The translations under genes and the position numbers were made by a program. Positions 36,042 through 44,796 of a stretch of 64,000 nucleotides of DNA are shown piece after piece. This DNA is from Aliirhizobium wenxiniae (GTDB lineage Bacteria; Pseudomonadota; Alphaproteobacteria; Rhizobiales; Rhizobiaceae), in NCBI RefSeq assembly GCF_014201355.1, contig NZ_JACHEG010000003.1, forward strand, positions 419,966-483,965, read 5' to 3'. Positions within the stretch are counted from its first letter, which is position 1; each line of letters begins with the position of its first letter. The notes under the pieces are model-generated. The model saw nothing but the letters and a program-made list of their open reading frames with translations, did not search any database and was not told the DNA's origin.

Positions 36042-36881
36042 TTACCTCCCCTTGCGCGCAAGGCGCGGGTTGAGGGCGTCGTTCAGCCCTTCGCCGACGA
36101 GATTGAGCGCCAGCACGGTCAGAAGGATTGCAAGGCCGGGGAAGAAGCTCACCCACCAGGCCTGACGGATCACCGTGCGGCCGGCGCCGATGATATAGCC
36201 CCAGGACATGATGTTGCGGTCGCCAAGCCCCAGGAACGACAGCGAACTCTCGATCAGGATCGCCGCTGCCACCATCATTGAGGCCAGCACGATGATCGGC
36301 GAGAGCGTGTTCGGCAGGATCTGCCGCCAGATGATCGTCGAATGCGTCTGGCCGGAAAGTACGGCGGCCTCGACGAATTCACGCGACCGGAGCGACATCA
36401 CCTCGCCGCGCAGAAGGCGCGCCACCGGCGGCCAGGAGACTACGGCAATCGAGATGACGATCGAATAGATGCTCGGCTGGAAGATCGCTACCAAGACCAC
36501 AGCCAGCGCGAAACTCGGCACGCTCTGGAAAAATTCGGTGAACCGCATCAGCAGGTCATCGACCCAACCGCCGAAATAACCAGCGATGGCACCGATCGGA
36601 ATACCGATCAGCAGCGAAACGACGGTCGAAACGAGTCCGACCAGAAGCGACACCCGCGCACCATGGGCAAGGCCTGCTGCAAGATCGCGTCCCATCGGAT
36701 CGGTGCCGAGCACGAAGGCATCCATGGTGAAAGGCGGAATGAACGGTCGCTGCACCATAGCCCAGGGCGACTTGGTGTAGATGAACGGAGCGACGATCGA
36801 CAGAACGACGACCAGAAGCAGGATGACCAGACCAACGACGGCGCCGCGGTTCTGCGAAAAACGTTTCCAGAAGTCCTTCAT
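36042..36881 (-). CDS. Peptide-type ABC importer permease (DppC-like)
   Basis: 279 residues with about six membrane helices. The N-terminal LVILLLVVVLSIVAPFIYT, FVLGTDPMGRDLAAGLAHGAR and the coupling EAA-like loop VEAAVLSGQTHSTIIWRQILPN are typical of DppC/OppC. It starts in an ATGA overlap with the DppB-like gene and stops 2 bp before the ATPase gene, so the transporter genes are tightly coupled. Confidence 0.94.
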   Translation of the reverse strand: MKDFWKRFSQNRGAVVGLVILLLVVVLSIVAPFIYTKSPWAMVQRPFIPPFTMDAFVLGTDPMGRDLAAGLAHGARVSLLVGLVSTVVSLLIGIPIGAIAGYFGGWVDDLLMRFTEFFQSVPSFALAVVLVAIFQPSIYSIVISIAVVSWPPVARLLRGEVMSLRSREFVEAAVLSGQTHSTIIWRQILPNTLSPIIVLASMMVAAAILIESSLSFLGLGDRNIMSWGYIIGAGRTVIRQAWWVSFFPGLAILLTVLALNLVGEGLNDALNPRLARKGR

Positions 36882-37855
36882 GACGCCACCTTGATGCGCG
36901 GATCGACGAGGCGGTAAAGCACGTCGGTGATGAGGTTGAAGAGCAGCACCATCGCGGCCGAGACGACAAAGACGCCGAGCAGCAGATTGTAGTCACGCTG
37001 CGAGAGGGCATCGAACATCAACCGGCCGATGCCCGGCCAGGCGAATACCGTCTCGATCAGCACCGCGCCGCCGACCAATTGCCCGGCCTGCAGGCCGGCA
37101 AGCGTCACTACCGGCAGAAGCGCATTGCGCAGCACATGCCGGTGCTGGATGACGCCGGGACGCAAACCCTTGGCCTTGGCGGTCTTGACGAAATCGAGCC
37201 TGCCGACTTCCAGCATCGAGGCGCGGGTCATGCGGGCATAGACGGCCATGAAGAACAGCCCAAGCGTCATCGCTGGCAGGATCAGGTGCAGGAAGATATC
37301 CAACGCGCGGGCAAGGCCGGTGTAATTGGCGCCTACAGTTTCGTAACCGAAGCCGGGCAACCAGCCGAGCTGGACGGAAAACAGAAGCACGCCCATCAGC
37401 GCCAGCCAGAAGAGCGGCGTCGCATAAAAGATTAGGGCGACCAGCGAGATAATCGTATCGGCCCACTTTCCCTGGCGTGCAGAGGCAAAGGCACCGGCCG
37501 CAACACCAAGGCCGAGCGAGATTACGAAGGCGGAAAGGGAAAGTAGCAGTGTTGCCGGAAGACGCTCGCCGATCAGCTGCAGCACCGGCAACTGCTGGCG
37601 ATAGGAATAACCGAGATCGAGCTGGACCACCGAGGAAACATAGATCCAGAGCTGCACATAAAGCGGCTTGTCGAGGCCAAAACGTTCTCTGAGCTGTTGC
37701 AGGAAAGCAGGATCGGCATCACCCGCTTCGCCCGCCATGACCGCTGCCGGATCGCCCGGTGCGGCATGGATGAGGAAGAAATTGAGCACGGTGATACAGA
37801 TCAGGATCACGACTGCCTTCAGCAGCCGCCCCGAGATGAATCTCAGCATGAGCAT
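36878..37855 (-). CDS. Peptide-type ABC importer permease (DppB-like)
   Basis: 325 residues, about six membrane helices. The DppB/OppB start is FISGRLLKAVVILICITVLNFFLI. HAAPGDPA, the RMTRASMLEV region and TAKAKGLRPGVIQHRHVLRNALLP (EAA loop) are all present. An ATG six bases into the gene is an alternative start with better spacing from GGAG. It is separated from the binding-protein gene by 66 bp containing a strong hairpin. Confidence 0.93.
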   Translation of the reverse strand: MLMLRFISGRLLKAVVILICITVLNFFLIHAAPGDPAAVMAGEAGDADPAFLQQLRERFGLDKPLYVQLWIYVSSVVQLDLGYSYRQQLPVLQLIGERLPATLLLSLSAFVISLGLGVAAGAFASARQGKWADTIISLVALIFYATPLFWLALMGVLLFSVQLGWLPGFGYETVGANYTGLARALDIFLHLILPAMTLGLFFMAVYARMTRASMLEVGRLDFVKTAKAKGLRPGVIQHRHVLRNALLPVVTLAGLQAGQLVGGAVLIETVFAWPGIGRLMFDALSQRDYNLLLGVFVVSAAMVLLFNLITDVLYRLVDPRIKVAS

Positions 37856-37889
37856 GGCTCCGACTAGATTTTTCAGGTCAGGAATGGGC

Positions 37890-37913
37890 CAGGCGGAGAC
37901 GTGTCTCCGCCTG
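37890..37913 (-). other. Perfect 11-bp hairpin between binding-protein and permease genes
   Basis: CAGGCGGAGAC and GTCTCCGCCTG form a perfect 11-bp stem around two bases. It lies just after the stop of the binding-protein gene and before the permease start. No T-run follows. Such hairpins commonly protect the upstream message and keep binding-protein levels above permease levels. Confidence 0.8.
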
Positions 37914-37921
37914 ATATCGAC

Positions 37922-39469
37922 TTATTTCTTGATCCAGGCGTCGCGCATGGATTCCGGCAGGCCGGAGGCGGTCGTCACGATATCCTGAACCTTGCAGTTG
38001 TAGATCGTCGGGAAACCGAGCTCGAGCAGCCAGGCGACCGGAACGTCTTCCTGAAGCTTCTTCTGCGCCTGGTCGTAGAGTTCCTGACGCTTGGACGCCG
38101 GATAGGCGACGGCGGCCTCGTCGAACAGCTTGTCGAGTTCCGGATTGGAATATCCCTCGACATTGTTGAACGGGTTGCCCTTGGCGATCTGCGAAGTCTT
38201 GTAGTTCCGGTCCACGCCGATTGCCGGGTCACCATTCTGGTAGAGATAGGTGAAGGCGATATCGTATTCCCAGTTGGATGTACGCTGGTTCCAGCCGGCG
38301 ACATCGGCCGCTTCGATTTCGATCGGAATGCCGACCTCTTCGAGGTTCTGCTTCACGGCTTCCGCCCAGCGCTGCCAGGTCTCGCCATAGGGAAGCGGCA
38401 GGAGCTTCAGCGGCTTTCCGTCATAGCCGATTTCCTTGAGCAGTCCCTTGGCCTTGTCGACATCATGCGGGTACTGCGGCTCGACGTCCTTGTAGAAGGG
38501 AAGTTTTGACGACAGCGGCCCGGTCGCAACCTTGCCGTAACCGTTCCACAGGACGTCCTTGGCGAATTCGCGGTCGAGCGCGTACATCACCGCCTGACGG
38601 AACTTCACATTGTCCATCGGCGGCTTGCGGTTGTTGAGCCATAGCCAGGAGAGCGGTGCGAAATATTCCCAGCCCTTTTCTGTCGTGCAGGTATTGGGCA
38701 GATCCTTCAGCCGCGGGATGTCGAAATTCTCGACCGAGCCGCCCGGCACCACGTCGATATTGCCGGTCTCGAATGCGACCGAACGCGATGCGCCGTCCGG
38801 AATGACCTGATAATACAGCTCGTCGAGATAGGGCTTGCCCTTCACATAATAGTCAGGGTTCTTGACGAGATGGATGTAGCTGCCGCGCTTCCATTCGTCG
38901 AACTTGAACGGGCCGGTGCCGATCGGCTTGTCGTTGGCCGGATTGGTGGCGTAGTCGGTGCCTTCATAGATATGCTTGGGCAGAACCGGCATCGTGTAGA
39001 AGGCAAGGCCGCGGATGAAGGCTTCGAAAGGCTCCTTCAGCTTGAACACGACGGTCTTGTCGTCCGGTGCCGTGACGCTTTCCACGTGGGTCATCAGGTT
39101 GCGATGACGCGGCTGCATCTTCATCAGGTAGTCATTGGCGGAAAACAGCACGTCGGCCGAGGTCATCGGCTTGCCGTCATGCCACTTCACGCCATCCTGC
39201 AGCGCGAACGTGTAGGTCAGACCGTCATCAGAAACCGTCCAGGATTTGGCGAGCGACGGCTCGGGCTTGAGGTTCTCGTCATAGCGCAACAGGCTCTCGT
39301 AGATATTGCCACCGACAAGCAGAGCCGGGCCGTTGGTGGTGGTACCGATCATGATGCTTGGCGGTTCGGGTTGAACGATAAGGTTCAGTTTGCCACCTGG
39401 TACGGCTTGGGCAAATGCCGCTGTCGTCGTCATGAAAAGAGCTAGGGATGCAGAAATCAGTCGTCGCAT
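37922..39469 (-). CDS. Periplasmic binding protein of peptide-type ABC importer
   Basis: 515 residues, SBP family 5 (DppA/OppA). The signal peptide is MRRLISASLALFMTTTAAFA (cleavage after FAQA). Family features are YESLLRYDENLKPEPSLAKSW, GLTYTFALQDGVKWHDGKPMT and DREFAKDVLWNGYGKVATGPL. It captures a peptide or similar solute in the periplasm. The start at 39469 follows AGGGGAA; an upstream frame to 39637 crosses the promoter. It is the first gene of a probable ten-gene operon and has a CCGATATATCG-type element 67-84 bp upstream. Confidence 0.93.
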   Translation of the reverse strand: MRRLISASLALFMTTTAAFAQAVPGGKLNLIVQPEPPSIMIGTTTNGPALLVGGNIYESLLRYDENLKPEPSLAKSWTVSDDGLTYTFALQDGVKWHDGKPMTSADVLFSANDYLMKMQPRHRNLMTHVESVTAPDDKTVVFKLKEPFEAFIRGLAFYTMPVLPKHIYEGTDYATNPANDKPIGTGPFKFDEWKRGSYIHLVKNPDYYVKGKPYLDELYYQVIPDGASRSVAFETGNIDVVPGGSVENFDIPRLKDLPNTCTTEKGWEYFAPLSWLWLNNRKPPMDNVKFRQAVMYALDREFAKDVLWNGYGKVATGPLSSKLPFYKDVEPQYPHDVDKAKGLLKEIGYDGKPLKLLPLPYGETWQRWAEAVKQNLEEVGIPIEIEAADVAGWNQRTSNWEYDIAFTYLYQNGDPAIGVDRNYKTSQIAKGNPFNNVEGYSNPELDKLFDEAAVAYPASKRQELYDQAQKKLQEDVPVAWLLELGFPTIYNCKVQDIVTTASGLPESMRDAWIKK

Positions 39470-39535
39470 GAAGTTCCCCTTATGGATTTTCGTTTGCGTG
39501 CAGACATCACTTCGCGATCGTATCAGGTAAACAAT

Positions 39536-39553
39536 ATACCGATATATCGATAC
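39536..39553. promoter_or_regulatory. GntR-type operator candidate, site 1
   Basis: ATACCGATATATCGATAC, one of three related elements with core CCGATATATCGG (here the last base is A). It stands in the divergent region between the peptide importer operon (minus) and the GhrA-like reductase gene (plus). The near-palindrome fits dimeric FCD-type GntR binding. Confidence 0.65.
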
Positions 39554-39718
39554 ATCATCTTGACTCCGGCCTTTAGCACCTGTCAAGCAAGGCGGGTGAT
39601 TTTTTGCATAAAACTTAAACTCGAAAATCGCCCGCACAAAAAATAATCAGCATGCAAAAAATCGTGACGCCACATGCTTTGAAGACAGACAAGCAGCAGC
39701 AATGAGGTCCCGACTAAG

Positions 39719-40675
39719 ATGGAATTGATGAGCCGGACGGACACAAAGATCCCTCACATCGCGCTGGTCAGCAGCACGCTCGATCTCACCTTTCTGAAAA
39801 CCGCATTCGAGACGTCAGGCCTGAATGTGCGGTTGAGCATCTACCCCGAGCCCGACTTCGAGAGCGCCGATGTCGCCGTAGCCTGGAACCCGCCGCATGG
39901 GCTTCTGGCTGAAATGCCGAACGTGAAAATGGTCCACAGCATTGCCGCGGGCCTGGACAACATCTTCGCCGACCCGAACCTCCCGCCCGTCCCCGTCTGC
40001 CGCGTCGTCGACAGCCAGCATGCGCTTGGCATGGCGGAATATGCGATCTGGTCCGTGCTGCTGTTCCACCGGGAGATGGACCGACACCTGCAAAACGCTA
40101 CACACAAACGCTGGGAGCGCCCGGCACAGAAAGCAGCACAGGATTACACCGTCGGCATATTGGGCTTCGGCGCAATCGGACGAACTGTCGGACGCAGCCT
40201 GCGCGCTCTAAACTACAATGTTCGCGGATGGGCACGCTCACAAAAGGAAGAAGCGGGGATCGCCACCTATTGCGGCGACGGGCAGTTGCCGGATTTCCTC
40301 TCCGGCTGCGATGCGCTGATCTGCCTGCTTCCACTCACCGATGCCACCCGTGGCATACTCAATACCGGTCTGTTTGCCCACCTGCCGCAGGGTGCCGCGA
40401 TCATTAACATGGGGCGTGGCGAGCACATGGTGGAGGCCGATCTTCTGGCTGCGATCGACGCAGGCCACCTGCGTGGCGCGGTCCTCGATGTCTTCCTCAA
40501 GGAGCCGCTGCCCGAAGAAAGCCCGTTATGGAGCCATCCCAAAATCTTCGCGACGCCGCATATCGCATCCATGCCCAATCCGGGCGATGTCGCAGCGCAG
40601 ATTTTCGAGAATACCACAAGAGTTCTGGCGGGACGGGAGCCGCTCAATTCCGGCAGCCGTGAAAGCGGCTATTGA
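39719..40675 (+). CDS. GhrA-like 2-hydroxyacid dehydrogenase
   Basis: 318 residues of the D-isomer-specific 2-hydroxyacid dehydrogenase family, glyoxylate/hydroxypyruvate reductase A branch. Visible are VHSIAAGLDN, the Rossmann motif GILGFGAIGRTVG, the catalytic Arg in NMGRGEH, Glu in FLKEPLPEESPLW and His in ATPHIASMPNPG. It probably reduces a 2-keto acid with NAD(P)H. It is divergent from the peptide importer operon and shares that operator region. A second ATG at 39728 is possible. Its 3' end overlaps the convergent GntR2 gene by 7 bp. Confidence 0.9.
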   Translation: MELMSRTDTKIPHIALVSSTLDLTFLKTAFETSGLNVRLSIYPEPDFESADVAVAWNPPHGLLAEMPNVKMVHSIAAGLDNIFADPNLPPVPVCRVVDSQHALGMAEYAIWSVLLFHREMDRHLQNATHKRWERPAQKAAQDYTVGILGFGAIGRTVGRSLRALNYNVRGWARSQKEEAGIATYCGDGQLPDFLSGCDALICLLPLTDATRGILNTGLFAHLPQGAAIINMGRGEHMVEADLLAAIDAGHLRGAVLDVFLKEPLPEESPLWSHPKIFATPHIASMPNPGDVAAQIFENTTRVLAGREPLNSGSRESGY

Positions 40676-41427
40676 GCCGCAGGCGCCAGCATCACTTCCA
40701 GCGTCGACAGATCGAAGCCGGGCTCCTGCACGATCAGGCCCGGTCGATCCGCAAAGACATATTCGACGACTGCGGCGATATCATCGAGATGCCGCCGCAA
40801 CAATTCATGGGCGCGATCGGCATCGCCAGCCCTGATTGCGTCGTAAATGGCCCGGTGTTCCTGTTCGACCTCATCGAAATAGCCTGAGCGCGGGATAGCG
40901 AAGCGCCTTATCCTGTCAAGCTGCCCCGTCGCATTATGAATAGTCTGCCAGACATCCGGGAAACCGGCCATCGCGCAAATAAGTCGATGAAAGTCATTGT
41001 CGACCGCAAAGGACTGGTCGTAGTCCTGACGCTTGGCCGCATCCCCCTGCAGGAACATCAGAAGGTCGAAATCCCGGTCCCGAACGGCGTCATAGGAACG
41101 CGCCGCAATCCGCACCATCCGCAGTTCCAGGCTGGAGCGGATGAGATGCCCTTCGATCACGCCCCGTAGCGAGATGCTGTTGACGAAAGTGCCGCCGCTC
41201 GGCACCACATTGACCAGCCCCTCCTGCGCAAGCCGCAACACCGCCTCGCGCATCGGAGTGCGTGACACGCCGAGCTCGGCGCAGGTTTCCTTCTCGCTGA
41301 TCGTCGCGCCCGGCTCCATCTTCATCGTGATGATCGCATGGCGGATGTAGTTATAGGCCGTCAGCGCCTTGGGCTGAGCGGCGGCATTCGCCTGCAGGAA
41401 GTCGGACTGCTGCAAACGCGTGTTCAT
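40669..41427 (-). CDS. FCD-type GntR regulator (GntR2)
   Basis: 252 residues, FadR/FCD subfamily and a close paralogue of the regulator at 26864. The DNA-binding part reads SEKETCAELGVSRTPMREAVLRLAQEGLVNVVPSGGTFV, differing from its paralogue mainly by conservative changes. The FCD domain has DNDFHRLIC and QEHRAIYDAI. The ATG at 41427 is preceded by GAGGAGGG. A longer frame to 41577 would run through an operator copy at 41465-41482, which supports the shorter start and suggests autoregulation. It ends the spermidine-type importer operon. Confidence 0.92.
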   Translation of the reverse strand: MNTRLQQSDFLQANAAAQPKALTAYNYIRHAIITMKMEPGATISEKETCAELGVSRTPMREAVLRLAQEGLVNVVPSGGTFVNSISLRGVIEGHLIRSSLELRMVRIAARSYDAVRDRDFDLLMFLQGDAAKRQDYDQSFAVDNDFHRLICAMAGFPDVWQTIHNATGQLDRIRRFAIPRSGYFDEVEQEHRAIYDAIRAGDADRAHELLRRHLDDIAAVVEYVFADRPGLIVQEPGFDLSTLEVMLAPAAQ

Positions 41428-41464
41428 GTCGGCCCTCCTCCCATGATGGTCTTCAGCTAGCGCC

Positions 41465-41482
41465 ATACCGATATATCGCGAC
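41465..41482. promoter_or_regulatory. GntR-type operator candidate, site 2
   Basis: ATACCGATATATCGCGAC, sharing the first 14 bases with site 1. It is 38-55 bp upstream of the GntR2 start, where it would overlap a promoter, suggesting autoregulation. Confidence 0.65.
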
Positions 41483-41610
41483 TTCTCCCTAGCCTCTTCT
41501 CCAGCGTTTGCAAGGAATATCGTCAGTTCCTGCGCGCAAAGCGACGCCCCGCGGGTGCCGAAGACCCGCGCCGACACGCAGCAGTAGACTTGCGGAAGCG
41601 TATTGCGGCG

Positions 41611-42396
41611 CTAGATCGTAGCGACCTCCTTCTTGCGCCGGACGATCAATACCACCGCGGCAAGCAGCAGGGTGCCGAAGATGAACAGGAAGGCCGCAGC
41701 CGCGATCGCCGGGCTGATATTGTCGCGGATGGTGGAAAACATTTGGCGCGCCAGCGTCCTCTGGTTCGGCCCGGCGACGAACAGCGTCAGCACCACCTCG
41801 TCCAGCGACGTCGCAAATGCCAGAACCGCGCCGGTGAGGATACCGGGCATGGCAAGCGGCAGGGTCACCTTGGAGAATACCCTTTGCGGCGCAGCGCCAA
41901 GGCTTGCCGCGGCAAGCTCCACCCGCCTGTCGATGCCTGCCAGGGACCCGGAAACACTGACGATGACGAAAGGCACTGCCACGACCGTATGCGCGATGAT
42001 GACGGCAAGATGCGTATTGGCAAGCCCGATCCGCGCCAGAAGGATCTGCATGCCGATACCGAGCACCACCGCCGGCACCACCATCGGCAGCATGAACAGC
42101 GTGCGGATCAGTCCGCCGATCATCGGCAAGCGCCGCCGCAGACCGAGTGCCGCCAGCACGCCGAGAACAGTCGCCAGCGCCGTAGTTCCAAAACCGATGA
42201 TCAGGCTGTTGACGATCGCCCTTTGCCAGACAGGCAGGGTGAATAGTTCAACAAACCAGCGAAACGAGAATGACGGTATCGGATAGACGAGAAGCAGGCT
42301 CGAGGTGAAGGCAAGCGGCATCATGACCAGAAGCGGTACGATCAGGAATGCCGCCATCAGCGCTCCAAAGAGCCATTGCAGTGTTTTGGCCGGCAT
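41611..42396 (-). CDS. Spermidine/putrescine-type ABC permease (PotC-like)
   Basis: 261 residues with six membrane helices. It has the PotC-like N-terminus and the EAA-type loop ELAAASLGAAPQRVFSKVTLPLAMPGILTGAVLAF. It pairs with the PotB-like permease; the two genes overlap by one base (TGATG). The C-terminal end of the operon's transporter part is here; the GntR2 gene follows after 183 bp. Confidence 0.93.
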   Translation of the reverse strand: MPAKTLQWLFGALMAAFLIVPLLVMMPLAFTSSLLLVYPIPSFSFRWFVELFTLPVWQRAIVNSLIIGFGTTALATVLGVLAALGLRRRLPMIGGLIRTLFMLPMVVPAVVLGIGMQILLARIGLANTHLAVIIAHTVVAVPFVIVSVSGSLAGIDRRVELAAASLGAAPQRVFSKVTLPLAMPGILTGAVLAFATSLDEVVLTLFVAGPNQRTLARQMFSTIRDNISPAIAAAAFLFIFGTLLLAAVVLIVRRKKEVATI

Positions 42397-43577
42397 CAGG
42401 CGCTCCTTTCCCGCTGTGTGGCAAGCCGTTCATAGACGGCATAGAGGATGATGGTGACGACAAGCAGCACGATGCCGAGCGCACTCGCCATACCCCAGTT
42501 TCCGGAATTCTGGGCATGGAAGGCGATGAAGGAACTGATCATCTGATCGCCGGCCCCGCCGATCAGCGCTGGCGTGATGTAATATCCGATCGCCGACATG
42601 AAGACGAGCAGCGAGCCGGCGGCAATTCCGCCGAAGCTCAGCGGCAGCAGCACCCGAACGAAGGCTCTGAGCGGATGCGCCCCGAGCGACGCCGCCGCCG
42701 GCATCAGATTTTTCGGAATGGTCAGGAGCACGCTATAGATCGGCAGAACCATCATCGGCAAAGAGACATGCGTCATCGCGATGATCACCCCGGTGCGGTT
42801 GAAGATCAGCGCCAGCGGATCGGCAATGATGTTCAGATCCATCAAGGCCGAATTGATCAGGCCCTGTTCCTGCAGCAGGATGAACCATGCGGCGGTGCGC
42901 ACCAGAAGCGAGGTCCAGAGCGGCAACAGTACCGCGGCGAGCAGCGCTTGTTTTTTCCAGCCGGTCGCAACCGTGATCAGCAGCGCATAGGGATAACCGA
43001 GCAGGACGCAGAAGATCGTGACCGTTGCGGAAATCCAGAATGTCCGCCCGAAGATCGCCACGTTGATCGTCTGCTTGGGCGGTTGCGAGATGATTTCACC
43101 GGCATCGTTTCGCATGAGGTCGACGGCGGCGAGAAGATAGCGATCGGTCGTTGGCGAAAGGGCGTCGGTAATCGCCTTCCAGTATTGCGGTTGGCTCCAT
43201 TTCCTGTCGAGCGCCACAAGGTCGATCGGCCCCTCCGGCTTGTCCTGCACCGCCTTGAGCGTCTTGCTCATCAGCGTTCGGAAACCTGACTGGGCGCTGT
43301 TCAACCTGCGCACCATGTCGCCGACAGCCTGTTCGTCGGTCGCGGCGCGCAGATCGGTCACGAATGCCGCTTGCAGGCCTTCAGCAGGTGCGCTTTGCCC
43401 GTCCCAGGATGAGGCGACTTTGGCGGTTTCGGGCAGAAGCCGGGCGACTGCATTGTCTGAAACCGATTGGGTCAGCACGGAGCCAAGCGGCCAGATGAAA
43501 AACAGGCAGATGAACAGGAAAAGCGGCGCGACCAAAAGGAGCGGCCCGCTTTTCTGCAGAAAGCTCTTGCCGCTCAT
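42396..43577 (-). CDS. Spermidine/putrescine-type ABC permease (PotB-like)
   Basis: 393 residues, longer than usual for PotB (about 280-300) because of a periplasmic insertion of roughly 120 residues between helices 1 and 2 (RLLPETAKVASSWDGQSAP ... LLAAVDLMRND). The EAA loop is MPAAASLGAHPLRAFVRVLLPLSFGGI. The ATG at 43577 overlaps the ATPase stop (ATGA); a longer frame to 43595 is not needed. The large insertion occurs in some alphaproteobacterial members and may contact the binding protein. Confidence 0.9.
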   Translation of the reverse strand: MSGKSFLQKSGPLLLVAPLFLFICLFFIWPLGSVLTQSVSDNAVARLLPETAKVASSWDGQSAPAEGLQAAFVTDLRAATDEQAVGDMVRRLNSAQSGFRTLMSKTLKAVQDKPEGPIDLVALDRKWSQPQYWKAITDALSPTTDRYLLAAVDLMRNDAGEIISQPPKQTINVAIFGRTFWISATVTIFCVLLGYPYALLITVATGWKKQALLAAVLLPLWTSLLVRTAAWFILLQEQGLINSALMDLNIIADPLALIFNRTGVIIAMTHVSLPMMVLPIYSVLLTIPKNLMPAAASLGAHPLRAFVRVLLPLSFGGIAAGSLLVFMSAIGYYITPALIGGAGDQMISSFIAFHAQNSGNWGMASALGIVLLVVTIILYAVYERLATQRERSA

Positions 43578-44659
43578 GACGCAATTACCTTGCAATCCTC
43601 GGGGCTGAAAAATGCCGTGACCTGAGCACCACGCTGCGGCTCCGCTGACCTGCGGTCGAGGCGCACGATATATGACGCGTCCCCGGCGCCGGTGAGCTGC
43701 ACGCGCAGATGGTCACCTTGATAAACGCAGTCCGTCACTGTCGCGGAAATGGTATTGCCCGGCAGGCTCGCATCGGTGCCGGACACCTGCGTCAGCGAAA
43801 GGCGTTCCGGTCGAAGCGACACCGACACCGCCTGCCCTGCCGCGAGACCATCCGTGCCGGCAACGCGCACGATATTGCCACCATTCATGCGAATGGTAAC
43901 CGATGTCGCCTCAACCACCTCTACCGTTCCGGCGATCAGGTTCGTCTCGCCGATGAATTCTGCGACGAAACGCGTCGCCGGTTCGTCATAGACCTGTCGC
44001 GGCGTGCCGATCTGCTCGATCTTGCCCTTGTTGAACACGGCAATCCGATCGGACATCGTCAACGCCTCACCCTGATCATGGGTAACGAACACGATGGTCA
44101 GCCCGAGCCGCTGATGCAGCGCACGGATATCAAGCTGCATCTGCTCACGCAGGTTCTTGTCCAGCGCTCCGAGCGGCTCGTCCATCAGCACCACGCGCGG
44201 CTCGAAAACGAGCGCACGGGCGAGCGCCACGCGCTGCTGCTGGCCGCCGGAAAGCTGTGACGGCTTGCGTTCCGACAATGCGCCGAGCTGTACCATGTCG
44301 AGTGCAGTCTTTACTCGGCCTGCGATTTCAGCCTTGGAAATCCCGCGCATCTGCAAGGGGAAGGCGACATTGGCGCCGACGCTCATATGCGGAAAAAGCG
44401 CGTAGTTCTGGAAAACCACGCCCATGTCGCGCTTGTGCGACGGTACGTCGTTGACCCTGTAGCCGTCGACGAGGATCTGGCCTTCGGTTGCCGTCTCGAA
44501 GCCGGCCAGCATCATCAGAAGCGTGGTCTTGCCCGATCCCGATGGGCCGAGAAGGCTGACGAATTCGCCCTTCTCGATATCCAGCCGCAACTTGTCGACA
44601 ACGCATTGCTGTCCATAATATTTGCTAACTCCATCGAAGCGTATGCGGAATTCGGCCAC
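43574..44659 (-). CDS. Spermidine/putrescine-type ABC ATPase (PotA-like)
   Basis: 361 residues. Walker A GPSGSGKTT, signature LSGGQQQRVALARAL, Walker B VVLMDEPLGALD and the switch histidine in VFVTHDQGEAL are present. The C-terminal TOBE domain (SLRPERLSLTQV, YIVRLDRRS) is as in PotA/FbpC. I chose GTG at 44659 because AAGGGG lies in front; an ATG at 44713 would add 18 residues. It energises the two permeases encoded downstream. Confidence 0.94.
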   Translation of the reverse strand: MAEFRIRFDGVSKYYGQQCVVDKLRLDIEKGEFVSLLGPSGSGKTTLLMMLAGFETATEGQILVDGYRVNDVPSHKRDMGVVFQNYALFPHMSVGANVAFPLQMRGISKAEIAGRVKTALDMVQLGALSERKPSQLSGGQQQRVALARALVFEPRVVLMDEPLGALDKNLREQMQLDIRALHQRLGLTIVFVTHDQGEALTMSDRIAVFNKGKIEQIGTPRQVYDEPATRFVAEFIGETNLIAGTVEVVEATSVTIRMNGGNIVRVAGTDGLAAGQAVSVSLRPERLSLTQVSGTDASLPGNTISATVTDCVYQGDHLRVQLTGAGDASYIVRLDRRSAEPQRGAQVTAFFSPEDCKVIAS

Positions 44660-44748
44660 GCCATTCCCCTTTTCAGTCGCTGGATACGGCTGTCCGATCG
44701 GTCGCACTTGCATGACTGACCGTATCCATCCGTTATGTCGGCTAGAGA

Positions 44749-44774
44749 GGAAGGCTGCGTGTCTGCAGCCTTCC
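44749..44774 (-). other. Perfect 10-bp hairpin after second binding-protein gene
   Basis: GGAAGGCTGC and GCAGCCTTCC form a perfect 10-bp stem with a 6-base loop, 22 bp beyond the binding-protein stop and 90 bp before the ATPase start. It is the counterpart of the hairpin after the first binding-protein gene and probably stabilises the upstream message or reduces read-through. Confidence 0.75.
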
Positions 44775-44796
44775 GATCGTCGGGAAAATGGCCTGA

